Source: Arbacia lixula (lineage: Eukaryota > Echinodermata > Echinoidea > Arbacioida > Arbaciidae). From it: a stretch of 64,000 bases of DNA. The notes under the pieces were generated by a model that ran no database searches, had not been told where the DNA came from, and was given only the letters and a program-made list of their open reading frames with translations. The translations under genes and the position numbers were made by a program. Below, piece after piece: positions 25,501-37,500 of the stretch. Every line of letters starts with the position of its first letter. Positions within the stretch are counted from its first letter, which is position 1. The DNA is taken from NCBI GenBank assembly GCA_963669155.1, contig OZ022594.1, forward strand, positions 6,185,707 through 6,249,706, read 5' to 3'.

Positions 25501-28500
25501 ATGAAGAGTCTGCTCGATGAGATGAAGACCAGGTGGAGATGGTGCACACATTGTGCAGATATAGATAAGAAGATGAGGAGTCAGATCGATGAGATGAAGA
25601 CCAGTTAGGCATTACAGTATACTCACCGGGGAGTAGAGATGGTGCACACATTGTGCAGATATAGGTGAAGAGATGAATACCATGTAGTAGGCTGCGCTGA
25701 CCAATTTAGAGGAATTTGAGACTAAAATCCATCAGAAGAATATCTGTAGTAAGCTTGTGCAACCCGTTCCTGATAAGATGTCATAAGAAGGTGATATGCA
25801 GGAGTCTGTGATGTTTGTTCTCTCTTACTCATATTTCCTGCATATTTCTCTCTTTTACATCATTTTGCCTATCTCCCTCTTTCTCTTTTTCTGTCCCCAT
25901 CCACACCCTCCCTCCCCCTCTCTTTTATCACCCTAACCCTCTTTTTCTTCCTCCTGCTCGTTCCTTTCCTCCTCCTATTTCCTCCTCTCCCTATTCCTTC
26001 CTCTCCCTCCTCCACTCTCCTCTCTTCCACCTTCTCTCCTATCCCCTCTCCAATCTCTCCCCTATCCCACATCATTCCCATCTCTCTCCCCTCTCCTTCC
26101 CTCCCTCCGACACCATCTCTCCCTCCTATCTTCCCCTCCTATCTCCCTACCTCCCATCTCTCTCCTCATCCCCCCTCCCTCCCGTACCATCTTACCCTCT
26201 CTTCCTCTCTTCCTGTCTTCCCCATCTTTTTTCCCCCTGCACCATCTCTTTTCCTCTTCTTCCTTCACCCTTTTATCCTCTTTCCTTTTCCTCTCCCCCT
26301 TTCCCTCCATCCCTCCCCTCTCCTCCCTCTCCCACCCCTCTCCACCCCTCTCCTCCCCCCCTCTCCTCCCCCCCCCCTCTCCCCCCCCCCTCTCCACCCC
26401 TCTCCTCCCCTCTCCTCCCCTCTCCTCCCCCCTCCTCCCCCTCTCTTCCCCTCTCCACCCCTCTCCACCCCTCTCCTCCCCCCCTCTCCCCCCTCTCCAC
26501 CCCTCTCCTCCCCATCCCTCCCCTCTCCTCCCCTCTCCTCCCCCCTCTCCCCCCCTCCCCCCTACCCCCACCCCACCCACAGTGCCAAGATGTTCCAGGT
26601 GTCTAAGTGCAGCGTGTGCAACCACCCTCTGGAGCTGCCATCAGTCCACTTCCTATGCCAGCATTCTTACCATCAGCAGTGAGTAACCAACCCTATGGAA
26701 GCAGGAGACCGTCAAAAACACAGAATTACGTTGTGTAGCAATTGGAATTGCCACACGACCTAAATAATTACATCGTGTGGTAATTCCAATTGCCAGACAA
26801 CGTAATTGTTTAGGTCTTGTGGCAATTCCAATTACTACACAACGTAATTCTGTGTTTTTGACGGTCTCCTACTTCCATACAATCCAGCCCCCCTCCCCCC
26901 TCCCCTTCCATGGGGGTGTCACTTTACATTGACTGTGTGTGTATGAACGTTCTCAAGTTTGAGGGAAAAGGGGGTTATTTTCAAAGTATCTTCGTGAAAA
27001 TGCAATGTTGGCGAAATGAACAAAAAAGGTCTTTTTCATAGAAACTTGCTAAGAATTATAACATGTGGATCATTTGAGGGCAAATCACCGTCAGCAAGTT
27101 TCTAAAAATGGACATTCCATGAATTTAAGACCGTTGGCAAGAAGATTGCTTGTGATCACACTTTTGAAGGCTTTTTGTCTTCCTAGTACAGTACATTCCC
27201 TTTAAATCATAAAACATAAAATGTGCATATTACCTGGCAATGAAGATATTTGAGAGAAAATATTTTATATTTTGCTTGGCAGTTGCTTTGAGAGTTATTC
27301 TGACAATGAGCTGCGATGTTTGATTAGAATAAAACATTTTAATAATGATAATGATAAATAAGAAAATGAGAGAGATTTTAGAGATTCTATTTTTATTTTG
27401 CTTGGTAGCTGCTTTGAGAGTTATTCTGACAATGAGCTGCAATGTTTGATTAGAATAAAACATTTTAATAATGATAATAATAAATAAGAAGATGAGAGAG
27501 ATTTTAGAGATTCTATTTTTATTTTGCTTGGTAGCTGCTTTGAGAGTTATTCTAACAATGAGCTGCAATGTTTGATTAGAATAAAACATTTTAATAATCA
27601 TAATAATAAATAAGAAAATAAGAGAGATTTTAGAGATTCTATTTTTATTTTGCTTAGTAGCTGCTTTGAGAGTTATTCTGACAATGAGCTGTGATGTTTG
27701 ATTAGAATAAAACATTTTGATAATGATAATAATAAATAAGAAAAATAAGAGAGATTTTAGAGATTCTATTTTAATTTTGCTTGGTAGCTGCTTTGAGAGT
27801 TATTCTGACAATGAGCTGCGATGTTTGATTAGAATAAAACATTTTAATAATGATAATAATAAATAAGAAAATGAGAGAGATTTTAGAGATTCTATTTTGA
27901 TTTTGCTTGGTAGCTGCTTTGAGAGTTATTCTGACAACGAGCAGGAGTGTCCCGCTTGTCTGCCAGAGAATAAGAAGGTCTTAGACATCATCAGGGCACA
28001 AGAGCAGAGTAAAGACCTACATGAGCAGTTCCATCGGCAGGTGAGCTGTCATCTTCTTCTTCTCCTCCTCCACTTCTTCCTTTTCCCTCATTATCCTGTC
28101 CCTTCTCTTCTTCCTCCTCCTTTTCCATACCATTCCTCTTCCCCTGACAGCTGTTCCTCTTTATATTTCTTGTACTTGTTCTCATCTCATCTTGTTCTGT
28201 CATCAGGAAAGCTGTCTTCTTCTCCTCTTCCACTTTTTCCTTTTTCCTTTCACTATCCTATTCCTTCCTTTCCTCTTCCTCCTTCTTCTTCATTTCATTC
28301 CTCTTCTCCTGACAGCTGTTCCTCTTCATATTTCTTTTTCTTGTTCTCATCTCATCTTGTTCCATCATCAGGAAAGCTGTCTTCTTCTTCTCCTCCTCCA
28401 CGTCTTCCTTTTCCCTCATTATCCTGTCCCTTCTCTTCTTCCTCCTCCTTTTCCATACCATTCCTCTTCCCCTGACAGCTGTTCCTCTTCATATTTCTTT

Positions 28501-31500
28501 TTTTTGTTCCCATCTCACCTTGTTCCATCGACAGGTACGCTGTCTTCTCATTATCTTCCACCTTTTGCTTTTCAGTTTCACTATCCTTTTCCTTCTCCTC
28601 TTCCTCCTCCTTCTTCATTTCATTTCTCTTCTTCTCTTCCCCTGACAGCTGTTCCTCTTCATATTTCTTTTACTTGTTCATATTTAATCTTGTTTCATCA
28701 ACAGGTACGCTGTCTTCTCATTATCTTCCACCTTTTCCTTTTCGGTTTCACTATCCTTTTCCTTCTCCTCTTCCTCCTTCTTCATTTCATTTCTCTTTTT
28801 CTCTTCCCCTGACAGCTGTTCCTCTTCATATTTATTTTACTTGTTCATGTCTAATCTTGTTCCATCGACAGGTGAGCTGTCTTCAAATGCCTTTTCCCTT
28901 CTTCCACTTCCTCTTTTTACCCTTTTATTATTATTTCTCTTCTCTCCTTTCTCTTAATCTTCTTCATCCTCCTACTTCTCCGTCTCATTCCCCTTCCCCT
29001 TTGCACTTATATTCCTCTCATCTGGAGCAACACTATCAAGAAGTGAGCTGTCTTTAATTTAATTGCTTCTTCTCCTCCTCTTCCTCTTCCTCTTTTTCCA
29101 TTTCACCATTGTTCCCCTTTTCTTCCTCTTTTTGCTTCTCTTCCTCCTCCTGCTCCTGTTCCTCTTCATCCTTCTCCATCTCATTTTCCGCCCCCTTAAA
29201 TATTCCTCCTCATTATTCTTGCTTTGTTCTCACAATTTCTCCTCCTCTGTTTCTTCCTTGTACACCTACTTATCCTTTTCCTCCCTGTCTTCCCTCTTCT
29301 CCTTCTTTCTTCTTCTCCCCTCCTCCTCCTCCTTCTCCTCCTCCTCCTCCTCCTCCTCCCCTCCTCCTTCTCTTCCTACTATCCCCCCTCTCCCTCCTCC
29401 TCCTCCTCCTTCTCCTCCTCCTCCTCCTCCTCCTCCTCCTCCTCCTCCTCCCCTCCTCCTTCTCTCCCTACTATCCCCCCTCTCCCTCCTCCTCCTCCTC
29501 CTCCTCCTCCTCCTCCTCCTCACCTCCCCCTTCTCTTCCATCTCATTCTCCTCCTCCCTAACATATCTTCCTCTTCATCTTTCTTTTCCTTGTTCTTGAC
29601 TTGTTCTTCTGCATCCATCTTCTCCTCCGTTACTTCCTTGTCCACCTACTCCTTCTTCTTCGTATGCTTCTTCCTCTCCCTCTCTCTCTCTCTTCCTCCT
29701 CCTCTTCCCTCTGCTCCATATTCTTCCTCTCCTCCTTCTTGCACTCCTTTGTTCTTTCTTCTCCTCCTTCTCTTCTTCCTCCATGCCTTTCCTCTCATTC
29801 TCATGTTAATCTTTCTCCACTTACTTCCTCTTTTCCCTCCTTTTTGTCTCGCCCACTGGAGGTGAAGGCGAGACTAAGGGATCCAAATGGCGTCCGTCCG
29901 TCGTCCGTCCGTCGTCCGTCGTCCGTCCGTCGTCCGTCGTCCGTCGTCCGTCACAAATGTTAAAGTTTACCTGCAAGACTCTCTTATGATCCATAACTTG
30001 GCAACTGTTACAGCAATGGCAGCCACACTTGGTTGATAGAAGCACTAGGGGTATCTTCATGTTATGGTGCTGTCAGAGGTCATGTGATGATGTCAAAGGT
30101 CATTTGAGGTCATATATTAAAGAGTATGTGCAAGACTCTTTTTCTATGTTAAAGTTTACCTGCAAGACTCTCTTTTGACAAATAACTTCACATAGGTTGC
30201 TTGGATTACAACCTAACTTGGGTCATAGATGCACTGGGGGTACCTTCATGTTATGGTACCGTTGGAGGTCACAGGATAAGGTCAAAGGTCATTTGAGGTC
30301 ATACGTTAAAGTTTACCTGCAAGACTCTCTTTTGACAAATAACTTCACATGGGTTGCTTGGATTACAACCTAACTTGGGTCATAGATGCACTGGGGGTAC
30401 CTTCATGTTATGGTACCGTTGGAGGTCACAGGATAAGGTCAAAGGTCATTTGAGGTCATACGTTAAAGTTTACCTGCAAGACTCTCTTTTGACAAATAAC
30501 TTCACATGGGTTGCTTGGATTACAACCTAACTTGGGTCATAGATGCACTGGGGGTACCTTCATGTTATGGTGCCGTTGGAGGTCACAGGATAAGGTCAAA
30601 GGTCATTTGAGGTCATACATTAAAGTTTACTTGCAAGACTCTTGGTGAAGGCTTCCTAACTTGTGCACAGAATTGTGTGAGCATGTGTGAGCATTACTGA
30701 TGTAGATTTAGGCAAACATTACTCATGCACATTCTTTTGCGTAGCAACGGAGATCGCGATATTTCTGGTTATTTTCGCAAGTGGGCGAGACACAATATTG
30801 CTAATGCCTTGTCTTATACTACATTTTTGACAGACATTCCAAGAATTGCCAATGTCAACAACTTCTTATTCCTTCTCAGTTTGGGTGTTTTTCCATAGTG
30901 TACTGTGATATTTTCCCCCTCTAGTTCATCCTTTCCTTCTGTCACCTATAATTAATAATGCTATCCTTAATCTATGGTCCGATATTATTTTGCAAGAGAA
31001 CTTAGTTCTGTATCTGACATTGTCATCCCTGAAACAAAAATGTTATCTAAACATCACATTTCAGTTCTTGCGATTGACGTTTATCTTGTCCCCCTATCAG
31101 TATCTTATTTTCCATGGACTGTATTTATTTCAATGTCTGATCTGTTTTAGTTGGAGAAAGCCCCTGATGGCTTTTCAGTAGTCGCAGACTATTTTGGAAG
31201 AGGAGTTTTCAACAAGGTAAGTGTTGACTGAGCGGAAACCAGTATTATAATTGTTGTGTTTATGTGTCTTCTGTTACCTCTGGTTACAAGAGATTAAACG
31301 ATCGCGTTATAAGGTAAAACAAGCAATAATGAATGAAAATACTTCACACTTCCACTCTCTGACTTGCTAAACATTGGTTGTCATGAATATAATGTTCCAA
31401 TAATTGTGAATCCATGTGTCTGTGTGTTTGTGTGTGTCTGTGTTTTAATGGGGAACACAATGTATTGATACAAGTTGTTGTCACTTTGGATAAATGTGCT

Positions 31501-34500
31501 TATTAATTGCAGAATAAAGTCCAGACGTAGTAATGGTAATGATTATGGGACTGATCACAACAACAGATTCATTTCTGTATCACATGAAGAAATCATCTCC
31601 AAATAATGGTTGAAATCAAATGAGATTTGGACGCATGATGACAGCAGGACAACTTTGATAAAGTTACGGGGGTTTTTCACCAAGCTGTTTGTAATCTATG
31701 GACAACTTTACACACGACTGGTGAAGTGCTCTTGTACTGAATGCGATACCCCAATTCGTTCCTGTTTTAACATAGTGGGTGTTAATTTCCAATGATCGTA
31801 ATCAAATGTAACAAATCATAAACTTTGTATACAGACGCTCGATAACAACAAGAATCTTTATTAACAAAGATCAAATTTGAACTTAAACTGATGGGAATCA
31901 AAATCATTGAAAATCTGATTTAGCACAAGAACAGGTCACTAGTCGTGCCTTAAAGGGTCACTAAATTAGAAGAATAAGTTTACACTAATCTATGTAAAAT
32001 TACCGGTCTCCACTAAAAACGAATTTCTCATTTGTTTGCCACAATAAAGTCTCATTTTGATGAAATTTTGAAAAAACATACACCTCCAAGTGACATCAGA
32101 GGAGCCAAATGCCATAAAAGGACTCAGCTGTTAAACTTAGATTGTGCGGAAGTCAACAATAATTTCTAATAGACCTTTTTCGTTCTGTATGCAAATTTTA
32201 TTCACGCAATACGTTACCAATGGGAACCCCAAAGCTTGTCCGAGGTTTGGCCGAGTAGTCTACAACTAGTAGATTCAAAGTGCATTCCATCCATTGAATC
32301 TGAATAACAGGATACAGATGAATGCAATAACGCGTTACTATGCAGTTAGGGGGAAAGTTGTGAATACATTACAAAAAATGTCTATTGTTGACTTCAGTAC
32401 AATCTAAGTTTAACAGCAGAGTCTTTTATGGCATTTGACTCCTCTAACATCACTTGGAAGTGTGCGTTTTTTTCAAATTTCGTGAGAATGAGACTTTATT
32501 GCAGCAAACAAATGTGAAATTTGTTTTTAGTGGATAATTTTACATAGATTCATAGGAACTTATATTCTAATATTTATATTCTAATTTAGTAACCCTCGAA
32601 GTTGTTTGTAGCAAATGAACAGCTTGGTGAAACACTCCCAGGGGGGTGTTTCACCAAGCTGTTTGTAAGTTACGAACGACTTTACAAACGACTGGTGATC
32701 CCTTCTTGTGCTAAATCAGATTCTCAATGAACAAAGTGTGGTAATGCATTTAGCAAAAGAAGGGATCACCAGTCGTTTATAAAGTCGTTCGTAACTTACG
32801 AACAGCTTGGTGAAACACCCTCCGGGTCTCATAATCATTACCCCTCCTACCTGGAATGAGAGGCTTACATGGTCATCTTAATGTGCTTCATTCTAGTATA
32901 CTCACACAACATTTAACTTTGTCAGGTATACAGTGCCTTTTTATTCTTCTCCTGCATTAATGTCTAGTTTGTATTATGTATGATGTTTATCAATTTGTTG
33001 TGTAGTCTTGTGTGCTGGTATTTTATAGTTTTTTTGTGAATTGATATCTGTCATTTTTTGGTTAAAACTGTCGACGGTTTGTGAACTGACTAAGCCACTA
33101 TACATTCTTCTAACCAGAACACTTTCATTAAAGTTCTTACCAAGAATGGCCTATATCTACAATAAAATACTCATACTGGCATCCCTTCAAAAGTGACTTT
33201 CCCAAAGGGCTTCAATATTGTAGCATTCCATTAGTTACAAGTTTGATGAAACAAGATCCAAGTGTACAGACTTGGCCTGTATTATACTAAAGATCTCTTT
33301 ACTAATGAAACGTTTTGGATTGAGATTTCCCAACTTTTCTTTGCTCGCTTAACCGCCACATGTTCAGGTATGGCAGCATGCATGATGAAGCAAATGTAAG
33401 CTACCAGAGATTGGTTCATGTATTATGTTCTTAGTTAGATTCTGATTCAATAGTGGTAGAAAGATGCCTCTGTCTCACAAAGAAAGGAATCCATTCTTTA
33501 AAAAAAAAAATAGATATTTCCTTCATGGTCATAAGAATATAAAGCAATTTTCAAAGATAATTGTTTCTCATTTATTGTCATGCTTTCTGGTGGCTAATTT
33601 TCTTAATCATTTACAATTCATGTTTAATCCTGTTTTTACTGTATACTTATTAAAATTATAACAAAATTATATGATTTTTCAAAATTGGCACATGGTATAC
33701 AGAATACATTACTATACATACATATACATACATACATACACACATACGCACATACACACATACACACATACATATACAGTGTATATACATACATATATAC
33801 ATACAAAAATACACACACACTTTGCATGGGTATTAACACAAAGCTATCTTCGTATGAGTTAATTGCAATATGAAGAGATCAGTGATCTCTTCAGTTTGGC
33901 TTTAAATGCGGACTGTAATCTGTACCACTACTACCCTTACGTCAAACCTTCGTCATACTACACTCAACCAAAGCTGTAAGCCCCTTGAATTTATTTGCTG
34001 ATCTCAAAAGATATTTTTCCGTATTTGATCAGTCAAATGGTGATGGAAATTTCTGATGCAAAAAATGAATAGGATGTGTCTGCCCCCATCAATTGATGGG
34101 GTTGTTAGTGTTGAAATCAGGGATTTTTTTTTTTGCCAAAAGTGTGGGATAAAAACCAGCACTTTGTGATTTGTGTCAGCTTCTTCGTGAATGATTAGAA
34201 AATCATGCATGCTTCTGAACTTACAAGCACAACTCATCGTATATAACTACATGTCTTACTTTTAATGTGCATCACAATTCAAGTAAAAGAGGGTATCACA
34301 GACTTTGTTTGCCTCCCTCCACTAGGTGTGTCTACAAGCAGGCTACCCAAATGGATAGTTCACCCTGAAATTAAATTGATTATAATAAAAGCTGAATCAC
34401 AAAAGAAACAAAAGTGAAGGTTTCATGAAAATCCATCAAAGAATAAGAAAGTTACTATCGTTTGAAGTTTTGATTTTGTGACGTCACGCGCAAGATGTTC

Positions 34501-37500
34501 TCCCATATGTTATGTACCGTTCGAATTTTTTTGAAAATTTTGATTTTCTCAAAAGGATATGCAGCATTTTACCTGTGCATTTGGTACATCATTCACACAT
34601 GCCTCTCAAAAACATAAAAAGAGCAATATAACCCTAATACTCCGGAGGGGGGGGGGGCCATTATGCCCCCCCCCCTGTCAAATTTTTGTCAATACTTCCT
34701 AACTCCTCAATATTTCAGAACGAAATTTCATGACTCTTTTCTCTGATTCTTCCCGCACAGTTTGATGCCAAATTTATGGCGATGGGACTTACCATGTGGG
34801 TGTCAGATTCCGTTTACCAATTAGGAAAAATTATTGCTGAAATGTCACAAAACCTGCTTCTAAAACATTTGTTATCCCTTGACTTCATGAAGTGCCAATT
34901 TCAGCTTGATTTGAGGTATAATTTATTTGTACATGTACTTATTTTTCATAAGTGTCAAAAGTGTCAACACCTTGTATATGAAATTGTGCTAGGGGAGAGG
35001 GACTTGCTTTTGTAGATGAGTGTATGGCTGCGTTTATGCTCAACTTTTGGGGCCGAAATCAGCGTTTTGATACATGTTTAGGTCACGCCCATTTTGATAT
35101 AAACGCTGTTTCAAAACGTTGTTTTAAAATGCACAAAAGGTGGGTTTACAATCGCCGACTCTGACTAATCATGTGTAATGGAGAAGCATAAATGCAGAAG
35201 TGATTTATACACGTTTAAATGACATCATCTCAACAGTATCAATACCCCCGTAAAGGGCGTTTTGGATGAGCGTTTACAATCTGCGTTTCAAAATGCTGAT
35301 TCTGCCTTCGCAAATTGAGCATAAAGAGTGTTTTGGATGAGCATTTACAATTAGTGTTTCAAACCACTGCTTCCTCATTCACAAATCAAACATAAACAGT
35401 ACCCCTTTAAACAGCATTTTGGATGAGCATTTACATGTACAATCAGCATTTCAAACCACTGCTTCCTCCTTCACAAATCGAACATAAACAGTACCCCTTT
35501 AAACAGCATTTTGGATGAGCATTTACAATCACCGTTTCAAACTACTGCTTCCTCCTTCACAACACAAATTAAGCATAAACAGTACCCCTTTTAACAGTGT
35601 TTTAGATGAGCGTTTACAATCAGCATATCAAACACTGCTTCCTCCTTTACAAATTAAGCATAAACGCACTCTGTGTTTGGGCTGTATCTTGTTTTTCTGT
35701 ACACATCCTCACTGTCTGTTACCCGTCTTGTCTTGTCTTGTCTTGTCTTGTATCACTGTCAGCTCCGTCTGGTTACTATTCTTTCTGACGCCCCTCCGCG
35801 TCCACCCCTCCCGCCACGCCATTCACGCGCCTCTAAGACCCCACCTTCCTAACTCACCCCACCTCTCGCTACTTACTCAAACCTCTACTCTGTGCGAAGG
35901 CCGCATGTCCGCATTAGTGAGTGAATGCATGTCATTGTTCTGTGGAAGCTATCACGCTATTTTCATTGTTAAATTGGAATTGATCTCCTATGATTAGTCC
36001 ACTTCTGATTTTTGCAGTTTTATTATTGTGAGGAAAGCTCTTAAATAGCACTTCTTTCATTATCTGTGGTACTTACACAATCTCATGCTTTTGACCTGAA
36101 AGCTAGCTGCCCTAAAGGGGAATTAAATTCCTGTAATAAGTTGACTAGAATTAAAGCAGAAAAATAGGGAAATTACCAAAAGTTTTAGAAAATTTATACA
36201 TACAGAAGTTATTTATGTTTAAAAAATCTTGATCACTAGCCCTGTAAATTTGCTCTCTAAAGCTCTCTAAATCAAAAGTTAGCAAGTGATTTGTTTTCGC
36301 ATCGTACGCAAGAACCATGACTTTTCCATACAGTACATCGTTTTGAACCGATGGAGTTGAGCATGAACGCTAGTGATTAAGGTTAGGGTTAGTGCTTGTC
36401 ATCGTGGTTTCCAAAATTCACAAATTCCTTATATGTCTGAAACTTACACCAATCTGTTGTTGTAATTTCTTGCATTAATTCAATTTAATTCATAATCTCA
36501 GGGTTTCATTCTCCTCTTAACAAAAGCCTGACTTTTAGCCTTGGCCTACAATACTTGAATCACATTTCAGAATTCTAAAGTGATTTTCAGTCTCTGGACA
36601 AATACCAGGTTTTACCAAGAAATAGTATTGGATTGTAAAATGCATTCAGATATAATTCATTAATAATAAATATGTATACATGTATAATTGTGTTGTGAAT
36701 TTTAAGTGTTTGGTTGTGCATTTTTGGTAATTGTTATTAGGTAATCTTTTGTTTTTTATAATGAATGGTACAATGAAACCCCTTGTTTGTAAAGGATGTT
36801 TTTCTTTATCACAAGCCTCGGCTTACAAAGAACATCCTGACACTGAATGTTGTAGAGATCTTAACTGCAGATTTTACCAAATAAATGTTTGATTGAATTG
36901 AATTGAATTGAATTTCTGTTCTCATTTCTGTGATGTAGGTGACCCTAGTGACCGATTCCTTTGAGAGTCCAGCTAGAGGAGGAGCAGGAATCAAGTCCCG
37001 CCCCCAGGCCTCCGCCCAACCCCCCAGGCAACAACCCACCTCCCAGTTGACCCGTTCCGTCACCTCCCCACCCCGCAGCAACGCAGGGGTGGGGGCTCGA
37101 CCTCAAGGAGGGGCATCGCAAGTTGCGCGAGGGGTGGGGTCGGCGTCAGTCGCCCAGCAGCCCCAGCGACCAATTACACCTCCAACGAAACGACCCATAC
37201 CCCAACAACAGCAACACCAGCCGGTGAGCCGCGCCACGCCCCCATCCTCCACCCCCTCCTACCCCTCCCAGGCCAAGCCCACTAGACCTCTAGACCCCCC
37301 CAAGCGGGTCCAGACCCCACCCCTTGCCCCGCAGCAGCAGCAGGCACGGAGCACCCCACCCCCAGCTGTCATCTCCGACTACAACCCTTTTGACGAGGAT
37401 GATGCGCCTAGCGCCCCTCCTCCCTCCAAAGCACCTGTGAGGGGGGCACAACAGCACCCATCGGCACAGCCTCGGAAGCCGCAGGGGGGGTCGGGTCGGT

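Noticed and set aside
23931..25551. Long minus-strand open frames (up to 492 codons) with repeated CTMCAPSP and SSRLFIL blocks
   Set aside because: They are the antisense of the 69/70-bp tandem array. The frame stays open because most units are a multiple of three, and composition follows the repeat.
23958..25735. CRISPR-like regular repeats
   Set aside because: Units are contiguous tandem copies without unique spacers, in a eukaryotic intron next to its seed exon.
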